Positions 15,236 through 24,334 of a stretch of DNA of 64,000 bases are shown here, piece after piece. Every line of letters begins with the position of its first letter. Positions within the stretch are counted from its first letter, which is position 1. The position numbers and the translations under genes are program-made. The stretch is from Clostridium cellulovorans 743B (GTDB lineage: Bacteria > Bacillota > Clostridia > Clostridiales > Clostridiaceae). The DNA is taken from contig NC_014393.1 of NCBI RefSeq assembly GCF_000145275.1, positions 1,240,001-1,304,000 of the forward strand, given 5' to 3'. The notes under the pieces are model-generated. The model had not been told where the DNA came from and ran no database searches. It saw only the letters and a list, made by a program, of their open reading frames with translations.

Positions 15236-17758
15236 ATGAAAAAGGATTACGGTTATAATAAATTGCAGAATTATATCAAATCAAAAGCATCACAAAGTAT
15301 TAAAGGAAAATTATTTGTAATGTGTTTAGTTAGTGTTATTTGCATTATGTTACTAGGAATTACTTCATTAGTTATATTGTCAAGGAATGGTAATGATTAT
15401 ATCGTAACTACAAATATGAACAAGATTAATTTAATTCAATATGAAAACAAATCAATAAATACTAATTATCTATACTCTTTTGATAACGCGTTATTGGAAC
15501 AAATAGAATCTAACTTAGGTGAGATTCTCGAAATTGCTGAAGAAACACAGTCTTTAGCAACTGGTACTAATAAAAGCGATATAAATCAAATAATTGATCT
15601 TGCACAAAAGAATATAACTAATCTAAAAGAGATAATAAAATTAAATGATTCCAGGGGATTCACCAATGAAGAGGGGAAATTCAAAGAATTTTTAGCAAAT
15701 GATGAAGCGATCTCTAAAACATTAGAAAAAACAATTGCTGATAAATCTTGGGTAGATTTAAGTATGGGAGATATATCAAGTTTTGCTAATGGAACGGTAG
15801 TAATAGATAATAAACAATATAATAAAGTGACCTATGTATCTAATATACCCAACTCAGGAAAGAGACTTGAGATTATACCTCGTATAGGAGGTAATGGTGT
15901 TGAATATAAGGGTACTGTATATATAAATAACATTGTCCTTGAAAATGGCTCCAAAAAACAACAAATTGATTTAGGAAAGTATAAGGATGACGATTTGAAA
16001 AATAGTTATGGGTTTGCACTTTCAAGTTTTACGCTAAGTAAGCTTAATAATAACCCTAGTATTGAAATAAAAAGTAATTTTACTAAAGCTAATAATAAGT
16101 GGGAAGAAATTGATATAAAGTTACCTGCAAGTGATATTGACACACAAGATTATTCCAAGATATCATATGATGTTTACTTTGAGGCTGGAAGTATCCAAGG
16201 CTTATCGGCTGGGATGGCCATGAACAATTTATATGACTTCGTTGAAAGTTTTAATTCTATAGTTTCCAACATAGACATGTATAATAAGTTAGTTGCTGAA
16301 GGTAGTGATGTTCAGGCTAGTCTTGATGAAATTGCCAAACTATTTGAAGAAATTAAAACAAACTTTCCAATATATTTGCATGACGATACTATTATTCAGA
16401 ATAACTTGGGTAAGATTATTAATAAACAAAATACCTTTAATGAAATTACTGAATCTGACAAAGAACTTTTAGAGTTTAAAAGTATTAATAATACACTAGA
16501 GGAGGACTCAACAACATTAATTTCTACAGTTAAAGAAAATATTGAAACAAAAATGAATACAAGAAAAACATTTATGCTTATACTTGTTACTACATTATTA
16601 ATCATATCTACATTGGTTATTGGTTTTATAACCTTTGCTATAAAAAATAGTATATATGATAATATGAAGCAATTTTCAAAGATTTTAGATGAGGTTGCAG
16701 ACGGTAACTTACTTTCACGTTCAAAAACAAAATCTATGGACGAGTTCTCTATCTTTTCAAAAAAACTCAACGAATTTTTAGATAAGCTATCAAGTATATT
16801 GGGTTCAGTTCAAAGATTGTCTGATGAAGTAGAAAGCAAAAACAATATAATAGCAAATATAATTAGACAAGTTGTAAAAGGGAATGAAGCTGGTGATGAT
16901 ATAGTTGTAAAGAAAGGGATCTTACAACTAGAAAAATTATTCGGAGAAATTTCTGAGAGTGTTGCAACACAGAGTGCAAATACAGAAGAATCACTTGCTG
17001 GTATTAATGAAATTTTAGATTTAAATGAAAAGGTATTGGCAGATATTACAAATACAAAAGAAGTTTCTCAAGAGACATTATTAAAAGTAAAAGATGGACA
17101 TAATGGGATTACTAGTCTAAATGAAAAAATTGAATATATTAATACTAGTGTTTTTAATACCAATGAAGAAATAAAAGAACTAATTAATAATGCTAAGAGT
17201 ATCGAGGAGATTTTGGTCTCAATAAAAAGTTTTTCAGGACAAACTGATTTACTTGCACTAAATGCTACCATCGAGGCTGCTAGAGCAGGTATGGAAGGCA
17301 GAGGCTTTGCGGTAGTAGCAAATGAAATTAAAAATTTATCACAACAAACAAGTAATGAAACACAAAAGATTAATGCTATAATTGAAAGTATTAATAATAG
17401 AATTTACAAGGTTCAAATTGCAAATAATGAGGTTGTAAATAGTATAAAGTATGCATTAGAAACTACTAATTATTTTAAAGATATTATGAATGAAGTTACA
17501 ACTTCAACAGAATTTAATTTTGATAGTATCAATAAGTTATTTCAAACTATTAAGGAACAAAATAACTGCATGAATCAAATCTCAAATGCAGTTGAACAAA
17601 TTAGTGAAGAAGCACTTAGCATCCAAGAAAAAACAGCTAATACCACAGCTATAACAACAGAACTTTCTTCAACTTTGGTTAATAACTTAGAAGAAGTAGA
17701 AGGTGCAATTAGAAATTCAAAACAACTAAAAGATGATATGAATTTTTTCAAAATATAA
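15236..17758 (+). CDS. Methyl-accepting chemotaxis protein with a sugar-binding-like sensor
   Basis: 840 aa; ATG after CATGGAGGATC. Membrane helix at ~28-50, a long extracellular part 51-445, second membrane helix ~446-468, a HAMP-like linker and a cytoplasmic signalling coil with the conserved tip GQTDLLALNATIEAARAG near 668 followed by GRGFAVVANEI. The outside part has helical flanks and, at ~175-325, a beta-rich stretch (KYNKVTYVSN and YKGTVYINNIVLENG, then EIDIKLP and YSKISYDVYFEAG) that resembles the jelly-roll carbohydrate-binding modules found on mannanases. By family it controls the CheA kinase in response to ligand. Placed near pectate lyase and glucoside genes it probably tracks plant sugars. 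The module assignment is inference. Confidence 0.88.
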   Translation: MKKDYGYNKLQNYIKSKASQSIKGKLFVMCLVSVICIMLLGITSLVILSRNGNDYIVTTNMNKINLIQYENKSINTNYLYSFDNALLEQIESNLGEILEIAEETQSLATGTNKSDINQIIDLAQKNITNLKEIIKLNDSRGFTNEEGKFKEFLANDEAISKTLEKTIADKSWVDLSMGDISSFANGTVVIDNKQYNKVTYVSNIPNSGKRLEIIPRIGGNGVEYKGTVYINNIVLENGSKKQQIDLGKYKDDDLKNSYGFALSSFTLSKLNNNPSIEIKSNFTKANNKWEEIDIKLPASDIDTQDYSKISYDVYFEAGSIQGLSAGMAMNNLYDFVESFNSIVSNIDMYNKLVAEGSDVQASLDEIAKLFEEIKTNFPIYLHDDTIIQNNLGKIINKQNTFNEITESDKELLEFKSINNTLEEDSTTLISTVKENIETKMNTRKTFMLILVTTLLIISTLVIGFITFAIKNSIYDNMKQFSKILDEVADGNLLSRSKTKSMDEFSIFSKKLNEFLDKLSSILGSVQRLSDEVESKNNIIANIIRQVVKGNEAGDDIVVKKGILQLEKLFGEISESVATQSANTEESLAGINEILDLNEKVLADITNTKEVSQETLLKVKDGHNGITSLNEKIEYINTSVFNTNEEIKELINNAKSIEEILVSIKSFSGQTDLLALNATIEAARAGMEGRGFAVVANEIKNLSQQTSNETQKINAIIESINNRIYKVQIANNEVVNSIKYALETTNYFKDIMNEVTTSTEFNFDSINKLFQTIKEQNNCMNQISNAVEQISEEALSIQEKTANTTAITTELSSTLVNNLEEVEGAIRNSKQLKDDMNFFKI

Positions 17759-17768
17759 TATAATAAAT

Positions 17769-17810
17769 AGATGATCAAAATTCATAAGTATAATTTTGGT
17801 CATCTATTAT
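17769..17810 (+). terminator. Terminator between the chemoreceptor and the convergent helicase
   Basis: AGATGATCAAAATT pairs with AATTTTGGTCATCT (one wobble), followed by ATTATTTT. It may also act on the leftward helicase transcript. Confidence 0.75.
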
Positions 17811-17853
17811 TTTGGCTATCTTTTTATACTAGATTATCAAGGGTGGAACAACG

Positions 17854-18978
17854 TTAGTCCTTTTTAAAACTATCATCCACTTGTCTTCTTGGTATCTGAA
17901 ACTTAAGCGCTTCCTCGATTTCTTCTAACATATCATTATTCTTTGGATCGATAAACAAGCAAGTATAACCCTCTTCGCCAGCCCTTCCAGTTCTACCTAT
18001 ACGATGAATATAGCTTTCCACACTTTCAGGGATATCATAATTATATATATGAGTTACTCCACTTATATCAAGACCTCTAGCAGCTACATCAGTAGCTATC
18101 AAGTATTGAAAATCAGCATTTCTAAAAGCTTTCATTATTCGTTCACGCTTTGATTGTGGTATATCACTGTGAAGTTTTGCACAATTATAGCCACGTTGAT
18201 AAAGACCTACTTCAAGGTCATCGGCTCTTCTTTTTGTTCTGCAAAATATAATAGCCATAAAAGGATTATCTTCATCAAGGACAGCACACAAAGCATTTTG
18301 CTTTCTTCTATCAGTAGTTTCCACCACATGTTGCTTAATAGTGCTAAGAGTAACTTCTTCCTTTTTTATCGTAACTGTTATCGGGTCATTCATATATCTA
18401 TAAGCTAATTTTTTTACGTCAGAATTTAGCGTTGCAGAAAAGCAAAGGGTTTGACGCTTTTTAGAGGTTACTTTAATGATTGACTCCACCTCATTCTTAA
18501 AGCCCATCAAAAGCATTTGGTCTGCTTCATCTAAAACAAAGGTTTTCAGCTTGCTTAAATCTACAGTTTTTCTTTCAATGTGGTCTAAAAGTCTGCCAGG
18601 TGTAGCGATGATAAGGTGGATATTGTTCTTAAGCTTTTTAAGCTGAGAGCCTATATCTTTACCACCATAGGCTGCTAATATATTTATATCTTTACCTTCT
18701 TTAAGCTTTAGAGCTTGATTTGTTATCTGAATAGCAAGTTCTCTTGTAGGAGTTAATATTAAAGCTTGAACGTTATTTACAGTAGGGGAGATATTTTCGA
18801 AAATCGGAAGCAAAAATGCAAGAGTTTTTCCAGTACCTGTTTGCGCTTCGCCTATAAGATCTCCGCCAGCTTTTATATGTGGGATGCTCTCACTTTGAAC
18901 CGGAGTTGGTTCAGTGATACCAGTATCCTTTAGTATTTTTACTAAGGCTTCATTAATGCCTAATTCTTTAAAGTTCAT
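17854..18978 (-). CDS. DEAD-box RNA helicase, short form
   Basis: 374 aa, the two RecA-like domains with little else. Q motif region TEPTPVQSESIP, Walker A AQTGTGKT, PTRELA, DEAD in VLDEADQML, SAT in FSATL, and motif VI HRIGRTGRAG are all present. Unlike CsdA/DbpA-type helicases there is no C-terminal RNA-binding extension; the chain ends 20 residues after the core. It unwinds short RNA duplexes with ATP, probably for ribosome assembly or mRNA decay. Its leader on the reverse strand has a hairpin AAGAGC-TGAGAT-GCTCTT near 19003-19030, and it lies near a cold-shock gene. Confidence 0.92.
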   Translation of the reverse strand: MNFKELGINEALVKILKDTGITEPTPVQSESIPHIKAGGDLIGEAQTGTGKTLAFLLPIFENISPTVNNVQALILTPTRELAIQITNQALKLKEGKDINILAAYGGKDIGSQLKKLKNNIHLIIATPGRLLDHIERKTVDLSKLKTFVLDEADQMLLMGFKNEVESIIKVTSKKRQTLCFSATLNSDVKKLAYRYMNDPITVTIKKEEVTLSTIKQHVVETTDRRKQNALCAVLDEDNPFMAIIFCRTKRRADDLEVGLYQRGYNCAKLHSDIPQSKRERIMKAFRNADFQYLIATDVAARGLDISGVTHIYNYDIPESVESYIHRIGRTGRAGEEGYTCLFIDPKNNDMLEEIEEALKFQIPRRQVDDSFKKD

Positions 18979-19229
18979 GATTTTCTACCTTTCGTTAATA
19001 TCTAGTGGCAAGAGCATCTCAGCTCTTACACTGACTTATTTTTCACTTTGACTACATATATTTATGGAAGGAAAACTTCCACTATATTTTTTATTTCTTT
19101 GCGTTAGTTAATAATATCATACTGTTAGAAGAATTACTAATTAATATAGAGTTCCTAAGTTGAATCTTTACTATTTTAAGAAGTTCTATTTTATATTGTG
19201 AATATCCAGAATAATTTTAGATATATAAT

Positions 19230-19421
19230 TCTAATTGGGACATAGGTATATCATTATTAAAAGCTTTATCAAGGTACTATAGAGAAAAACATAGGCTCTG
19301 TCAAAGAGTAATGTTTTTTGGAGATGATGTTAATGACATTGAACTGATAAAAGAATGTGGTATAGGTGTAGCAATGGGAAATGCAATAGAAAAGGTGAAA
19401 AATGTTGCAAATTATAAGTAA
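19230..19421 (+). pseudogene. C-terminal relic of a Cof-type HAD phosphatase
   Basis: The + strand reads NWDIGISLLKALSRYY and then MFFGDDVNDIELIKECGIGV and AMGNAIEKVKNVANYK to a stop at 19419. FGDDVNDI with VAMGNA is the signature end of Cof-type HAD sugar phosphatases. There is no start or N-terminal part; the 560-bp gap between the helicase and the AmmeMemoRadiSam genes otherwise holds only AT-rich sequence. Confidence 0.75.
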
Positions 19422-19581
19422 GCTCAATATGTCTGAATAAAAAGAATATTAAAGTATCGAAAGGTTTAAAATAGTACATATTAAAAGAAACATATAAGTT
19501 TGAATTTTTATTAACATAACTATATAGTTTTAAGGGATTTACATAAGAATCTTAAAACAGATATAAAACGAGGTGATTTAT

Positions 19582-20988
19582 ATGAGTTTTCAAGGATTTT
19601 ATCTTCTTCCTCATCCTCCAATTGTTGTTCCTGAAGTAGGAAAAGGAGAGGAAAAAAAGATTTCGGCTACCAGTGCAAGTCTTCACGCTATTGGAAAGGA
19701 AATTGCCGTAAGAGCACCAGATACAATTGTACTTATAACGCCACATGGCACTATGTTTCAAGATGCCATAGCTCTTAGCTATGAGGACGAAATTGAAGGA
19801 GACTTAAAACATTTTAGAGTTCCTGAGGTTACCATGAAGTTCAAGATCAATAAAACTCTTACAAGCAAGATTTTTGAGATGGCTTATGAAGAAGGAATAG
19901 CTTCGGTACTAGCAACGGACTCGATTTTAAGTAAATATAATATTTCTGTTTCTTTAGATCATGGGGCAATAGTGCCTTTATATTTTGTAAATAAGTATTT
20001 TAACGGCTACAAGCTTGTGCATATTACTTATACGGAATTAAGTGATATTGATTTATATAAGTTTGGACGGTTCATAAGTAAAGCTGTTGAAGAGTTGAAT
20101 GAAAAAGCTGTATTCATAGCCAGTGGAGATTTGTCTCATAGGTTGAAAGATGATGGACCTTATGGTTTTGATCCTGCTGGTGAGAAGTTTGATAGAGAAT
20201 TTCTTGATTATCTGCAAAATGGTGATGTAAAAGGTGTTTTTGGTATAGATAAAAAAGTTATAGATAAGGCTGGTGAATGTGGTAGGCGTTCTACAGCTAT
20301 TTTATTAGGTGCCTTAGATGGTAAAAAATTTAGCGGTGAACTTCTAAGTTATGAAGGCACTTTTGGAGTGGGGTATGGAGTTATGAGATTTAATGTTATG
20401 GATAAGGATTCATCTAAATTAAACGACCTGGAGTCAATACGTAGAGAACTACATAAAAAAAGAGAAATCCTTAAAGATCCTTATGTGAGGCTTGCCATAG
20501 ATAGTCTTACTACTTACTTAAAGACAGGAGAAGAACTTGCGGAAGCTCCAGACTATGTAACGGAGGAAATGCTTAGCCATAAAAGAGGGGTTTTTGTATC
20601 TTTAAAAAAGAACGGAAATTTAAGAGGTTGCATTGGAACTATTTTTCCTGCAACAGATAATGTAGCGGAAGAAATTATGAGAAATGCTATTCAAGCTGGG
20701 ATATATGACCCAAGATTTAACGAGGTGGAAGAGCATGAACTTGATGACATAGTTTTTTCTGTAGATGTATTAACAGAACCTGAGCCAGCTAAGTTTGTAG
20801 AGTTGAATCCAAAGGAGTATGGGGTAATCGTAAGTTTTGGAGAAAGAAGAGGACTTTTGCTTCCAGACCTTGAAGGGGTAGACACTGTAGAACAGCAGTT
20901 GGATATTGCTTTAGATAAAGCTGGAATAGATCCCTATGAACAATATAACATAGAAAAGTTCCAGGTTATAAGGCATAGAGAGGATTAA
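19582..20988 (+). CDS. AmmeMemoRadiSam system protein A and B fusion (Memo-like + AMMECR1)
   Basis: 468 aa from the ATG at 19582; the frame is open to a GTG at 19573 but that lies inside the ribosome site (CGAGGTGAT). Residues 1-275 are a LigB/Memo-like metal-site fold (YLLPHPPIVVPEVG, TPHGTMF, SLDHGAIVPLYF, ASGDLSHRL). Residues ~300-465 are AMMECR1 (SLKKNGNLRGCIGTIFP, LPDLEGVDTVEQQLDIA). The two parts are separate genes in some bacteria. The system is widespread and conserved with a radical SAM partner, which follows after four bases; its reaction is not settled to my knowledge. His residues in HPP, HG and SHRL fit a mononuclear metal centre. Confidence 0.9.
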   Translation: MSFQGFYLLPHPPIVVPEVGKGEEKKISATSASLHAIGKEIAVRAPDTIVLITPHGTMFQDAIALSYEDEIEGDLKHFRVPEVTMKFKINKTLTSKIFEMAYEEGIASVLATDSILSKYNISVSLDHGAIVPLYFVNKYFNGYKLVHITYTELSDIDLYKFGRFISKAVEELNEKAVFIASGDLSHRLKDDGPYGFDPAGEKFDREFLDYLQNGDVKGVFGIDKKVIDKAGECGRRSTAILLGALDGKKFSGELLSYEGTFGVGYGVMRFNVMDKDSSKLNDLESIRRELHKKREILKDPYVRLAIDSLTTYLKTGEELAEAPDYVTEEMLSHKRGVFVSLKKNGNLRGCIGTIFPATDNVAEEIMRNAIQAGIYDPRFNEVEEHELDDIVFSVDVLTEPEPAKFVELNPKEYGVIVSFGERRGLLLPDLEGVDTVEQQLDIALDKAGIDPYEQYNIEKFQVIRHRED

Positions 20989-20992
20989 AAAT

Positions 20993-21847
20993 ATGAAAAA
21001 GGAAGCTATGTTTTATGAAAAGGTCAAGGATAAAATTCATTGTTTTCTATGTCCTCACAATTGCGTAATAGAAAATGGACATTTTGGTAAGTGTAATGTA
21101 AGGACCCATGAAGATGAGATTCTTTACACCATAAACTATGGAGAAGTTACTTCCGCAGCTTTGGACCCTATTGAGAAAAAGCCTCTTTATTATTTCAAAC
21201 CTCATAGCAACATTTTTTCTGTAGGAAGCTTTGGCTGTAATTTTAGATGTTCCTTTTGTCAAAACTATAGCATTTCTCAATACAAGGCTAAGAGTGAGTA
21301 TGTTACCAGTGAAAAATTGGTTGAAACTATATTAACTATGGAGGACAACATTGGCGTAGCATTTACCTACAATGACCCAAGTATTTGGTATGAATATGTT
21401 TATGAGACTGCAAAGCTATTAAAGGAAACCAATCCTAATGCTTCAGTAGTTCTTGTTACCAATGGATATTTTAGCGAGGAACCATTAAAGAAGCTTCTTC
21501 CCTTTGTGGACGCTATGAATATCGATTTAAAAAGCTTTAATAATGAGTATTATAAAAATCTTTGTGGTGGAAGAATAGAGCCTGTGTTAAAAGCCATTGA
21601 AATAGCAGCAAAAGCTTGCCATGTGGAGGTAACCACTTTGCTAGTAAGTGGTGAGAATGACAACCTAGAAGAAGTAGAGGAAATTGCAAAATTTCTAAGT
21701 TCCATAGATAAGGATATACCACTGCACCTTTCAAGATATTTCCCCAGGTATAATCTTGAGAATCCACCGACGGATATTGATTTTATGAGAGAGGCGGAAA
21801 ATGTGGCACAGAAATATTTAAATAGAGTTCAGCTTGGCAATGTGTAA
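20993..21847 (+). CDS. amrS: AmmeMemoRadiSam system radical SAM enzyme
   Basis: 284 aa. The radical SAM cluster is Cys82-x3-Cys86-x2-Cys89 in FGCNFRCSFCQNYS. An N-terminal cysteine set (CFLCPHNCVI and GKCNVR) could bind another cluster. The layout resembles PflA-like activating enzymes, including TYNDPSIWYEY and DLKSFN. It begins four bases after the AMMECR1 fusion gene, so the pair is translated together; co-occurrence across genomes suggests the radical enzyme modifies the substrate of, or the product from, the Memo/AMMECR1 protein. A duplication of its own 3' end follows the stop. Confidence 0.92.
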   Translation: MKKEAMFYEKVKDKIHCFLCPHNCVIENGHFGKCNVRTHEDEILYTINYGEVTSAALDPIEKKPLYYFKPHSNIFSVGSFGCNFRCSFCQNYSISQYKAKSEYVTSEKLVETILTMEDNIGVAFTYNDPSIWYEYVYETAKLLKETNPNASVVLVTNGYFSEEPLKKLLPFVDAMNIDLKSFNNEYYKNLCGGRIEPVLKAIEIAAKACHVEVTTLLVSGENDNLEEVEEIAKFLSSIDKDIPLHLSRYFPRYNLENPPTDIDFMREAENVAQKYLNRVQLGNV

Positions 21848-21890
21848 GAAAAAATATTTAAATAGAGTCAGCTTGGTAATGTATAAGAAA
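21812..21890 (+). repeat. Tandem duplication of the amrS 3' end
   Basis: 21812-21851 (AAATATTTAAATAGAG... to the stop and AAGAAA) is repeated at 21852-21890 with one deleted base and two substitutions. The second copy lies after the stop and is not translated. The same kind of event is seen behind the first GH1 gene. Confidence 0.85.
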
Positions 21891-21925
21891 GTTAATTTAT
21901 CACATTAAACCTATATTTCTATAAT

Positions 21926-21971
21926 GCTGTAAGCGTCATTAAAACCGTTGCTTACAGCTTTTAATGACGCT
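21926..21971. terminator. Convergent terminator with two competing hairpins
   Basis: Hairpin one pairs AGCGTCATTAAAA (21932-21944) with TTTTAATGACGCT (21959-21971), 13 bp perfect. Hairpin two pairs GCTGTAAGC (21926-21934) with GCTTACAGC (21950-21958). Their arms interlock, so they could form a pseudoknot or exclude each other. It lies between amrS and the leftward acr3 gene. Confidence 0.7.
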
Positions 21972-22000
21972 CACAATTTCTTTATAAGGTATTTTAAATA

Positions 22001-23065
22001 TTATCTAACATCGCTATTTTTATAGTATGAGAAATACTTTTTACCCCAATACAATGCAACATTTACTAAGGCTATCATCACAGGAACTTCAATTAATGGT
22101 CCTATTACAGCTGCAAAAGCTACTTTCGATTCGATGCCAAAGACTGCAACTGCAACTGCTATTGCTAGTTCAAAATTATTACTTGCGGCTGTAAAGGATA
22201 ATGTAGTGGTTTTATTGTAATCAATTCCTGATTTATAGCTAATATAGAAGGAAACAGAAAACATTGCTATAAAATAAATTATAAGAGGTATTCCTACTTT
22301 AATAACATCTAGAGGTAAGTCTACAATATATTTTCCCTTAAACATAAACATTACTATGATTGTGAACAATAATGCTATTAATGCTAAAGGACTTATTTTA
22401 GGAATAAATTTTTTAGTATACCACTCTGTTCCCATTTTAGGTTCTAATATAAGTCTAGTAGCCATTCCTAATAAAAATGGTATTCCAAGATAAATCGCAA
22501 CAGAGGTGGCTACTTCTCCCATTGAAACATGAATTTCAAATCCTGTAAGTCCAAAAATAGGTGGTAACACTGTAATAAAGAAGTAAGCAAATATAGAATA
22601 AAATACCACCTGAAATATAGAATTAAAAGCAACTAGTGCTGCGGCATATTCGTTATCTCCATCGGCTAAGCTATTCCAAAGAATTACCATAGCTATACAC
22701 CTAGCAAGACCTATAAGAATAAGTCCAGTCATTAATTCAGAATCAGATTTTAAAAATACAAAGGCTAATATAAACATTAAAATTGGTCCAATAAACCAGT
22801 TTTGTACTAAGGATAATACTAGAACCTTAGGATTTTTAAATACTTTTCCCAGTTGTTTATAATTTACTTTAGCTAAAGGCGGGTACATCATCACAATAAG
22901 TCCAATTGCTATAGGTATTGATGTTGTTCCAACAGATAGTTTTGCTAATGCTGTTGACAGTGACGGCACTGCCCATCCAAGTAATATTCCTAGTGCCATT
23001 GCAGCAAATATCCAAATAGTCAGATATCTATCTAAGAATGATAATTTCGATGTTTTATTACTCAA
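22001..23065 (-). CDS. acr3: ACR3-type arsenite efflux transporter
   Basis: 354 aa from a TTG at 23065, chosen because AGAGGAG lies 7 nt upstream and the arsR stop is only one base before; a longer frame reaches 23119 but overlaps arsR without a ribosome site. About ten membrane helices; the signature regions GLARCIAMVILWNSLADGDNEY and FNSIFQVVFYSIF place the ACR3 cysteine-region residue (Cys in GLARCIAMV) correctly. It exports arsenite driven by the proton gradient. Translational coupling with arsR, and no ArsC or ArsA in the window. Confidence 0.93.
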   Translation of the reverse strand: MSNKTSKLSFLDRYLTIWIFAAMALGILLGWAVPSLSTALAKLSVGTTSIPIAIGLIVMMYPPLAKVNYKQLGKVFKNPKVLVLSLVQNWFIGPILMFILAFVFLKSDSELMTGLILIGLARCIAMVILWNSLADGDNEYAAALVAFNSIFQVVFYSIFAYFFITVLPPIFGLTGFEIHVSMGEVATSVAIYLGIPFLLGMATRLILEPKMGTEWYTKKFIPKISPLALIALLFTIIVMFMFKGKYIVDLPLDVIKVGIPLIIYFIAMFSVSFYISYKSGIDYNKTTTLSFTAASNNFELAIAVAVAVFGIESKVAFAAVIGPLIEVPVMIALVNVALYWGKKYFSYYKNSDVR

Positions 23066-23066
23066 T

Positions 23067-23405
23067 CTAATCTCCTCTTTTCTCTTTACATTGATATTTT
23101 GATTTATTCTTGCAGACACATTCCTCTGTATCTGTCACAAGGTTCATAAGAAATAATATAAGCTTGTTACAATTGGAATTATTTAAAGAATAATAATTCC
23201 ACAGTCCCTCTTTTCTGCTTTCAACAAGTCCACAGTCACTTAAAACCTTCATATGGTGTGAAAGAGTTGGCTGAGTAAACTCAAATTGTTCTAGTATTTC
23301 ACATGCACATTTTTCACCACAGGACAATATATCAATAATTTTAAGCCTTCCTGGATCTGAAAGTGCTTTAATAATTTTTGCATTTTCCTCATATTGTGGT
23401 TTCAC
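23067..23405 (-). CDS. arsR: ArsR-family arsenic-responsive repressor
   Basis: 112 aa winged helix. ALSDPGRLKIIDIL and TQPTLSHHMKVL are the DNA-binding helices. The metal site is CGEKCACEIL, a Cys-x3-Cys-x-Cys arrangement that replaces the classic ELCVCDL, and a further cysteine group lies at the C-terminus (ECVCKNKSKYQC). It represses itself and acr3 until arsenite binds. The start is preceded by AGGTGATTTTG on the reverse strand. Confidence 0.92.
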   Translation of the reverse strand: MKPQYEENAKIIKALSDPGRLKIIDILSCGEKCACEILEQFEFTQPTLSHHMKVLSDCGLVESRKEGLWNYYSLNNSNCNKLILFLMNLVTDTEECVCKNKSKYQCKEKRGD

Positions 23406-23490
23406 AAAATCACCTCACGCATAGATGGATATCTATATACTCTATAAATACAATATATATAACTATCTATAAACTGTCAACATATCTGAG
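23406..23490 (-). promoter_or_regulatory. arsR-acr3 promoter/operator region
   Basis: The stretch is made of overlapping TATAGAT-type direct and inverted elements (ATAGATGGATATCTAT at 23421-23436, CTATAAATAC, ACTATCTATAAAC), typical of ArsR operators with paired ATA...TAT half sites. The -35 and -10 boxes cannot be told apart from the repeats with certainty. Confidence 0.5.
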
Positions 23491-23631
23491 GATAATCAAC
23501 ATAAACTCAACTATTATATTTATAATTCTCTATATTTAACATTGTATGTTCTTTAGCTTTAAGTGTTACTTTTACTATTTACAAATGAGCTGTCTTAATT
23601 TAGTTTATCCAAAAAAATACTCTCTAGAGAA

Positions 23632-23666
23632 TAAAAAATGGTCAAGGTGATAAACACCTGAACCAT
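23632..23666 (-). terminator. Terminator of the 23695 membrane protein gene
   Basis: On the reverse strand ATGGT..AGGTG pairs with CACCT..ACCAT (2-nt internal loop), followed by TTTTTTATT. Confidence 0.7.
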
Positions 23667-23694
23667 CACAGTTTCTATACTATTAAATTTTAAT

Positions 23695-24135
23695 TTATGA
23701 AATAAGGCTTTCTATATAAGCTATATCAAAGGTATCTGTAATTTTATAGGTTCTAGTTTTACCTTGATCAGATAGTCTCATTTCAATGTATCCATTATCA
23801 TATAAAAACATTAAAACAGGTGTATTTACCTTAGCATCAAAAACAATCATATATTGATTTTTATAGCTGATAGGCACTGCTTTTCTATATTCTGATACAT
23901 TTAAATTAGAGAATCTAGATATTATATCGTTAATTTTTTCTGTATCTTTGATACTTGTTTCGTTACGCATATTCCCAGTTTTAAAAATAACAACTTCATT
24001 TATAGATTCTTTTGAAATGTTTTTAAAGGCTAAATCATCAAGTGTACCACTTTTAGGGGATATAAGATATGTAAGTATAAGTACGATTGATATTACAACT
24101 CCAAGGATAATAAAAGATTTTTTCGGTTTTTTCAT
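23695..24135 (-). CDS. Small membrane-anchored protein of unknown function
   Basis: 146 aa from the ATG at 24135, chosen because GACGGGTGAAATT lies just upstream. One membrane helix at 8-27 (FIILGVVISIVLILTYLI) then a ~115-residue outside domain with alternating strands (SINEVVIFKTGNM, YMIVFDAKVNTPVLMFLYDNGYIEMR). I do not recognise the family. It stands alone between the arsenic and cadmium operons with its own terminator; no metal ligands are evident. Confidence 0.72.
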   Translation of the reverse strand: MKKPKKSFIILGVVISIVLILTYLISPKSGTLDDLAFKNISKESINEVVIFKTGNMRNETSIKDTEKINDIISRFSNLNVSEYRKAVPISYKNQYMIVFDAKVNTPVLMFLYDNGYIEMRLSDQGKTRTYKITDTFDIAYIESLIS

Positions 24136-24246
24136 AATTTCACCCGTCAAAGATTAAATTTTTCATTGTATTACATTACATGTATTTAAAATTATACCAT
24201 TATATCAAGGAAATGCATTTTATTTATGGAAAAATTCATTATTTTA

Positions 24247-24296
24247 TTGACATAAATAATAGAGATGCATATAATGAATACATGAACAGTTATTCA
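24247..24296 (+). promoter_or_regulatory. cadC-cadA promoter and candidate CadC operator
   Basis: TTGACA (24247) and TATAAT (24270) match the consensus exactly with a 17-bp spacer. An inverted repeat TGAATA-N10-TATTCA (24275-24296) overlaps the -10 end and start point, the normal place for an ArsR/SmtB-family operator. Confidence 0.85.
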
Positions 24297-24334
24297 GATG
24301 TTTATATATTATAGTGATAATGAGGTAACTTTTT

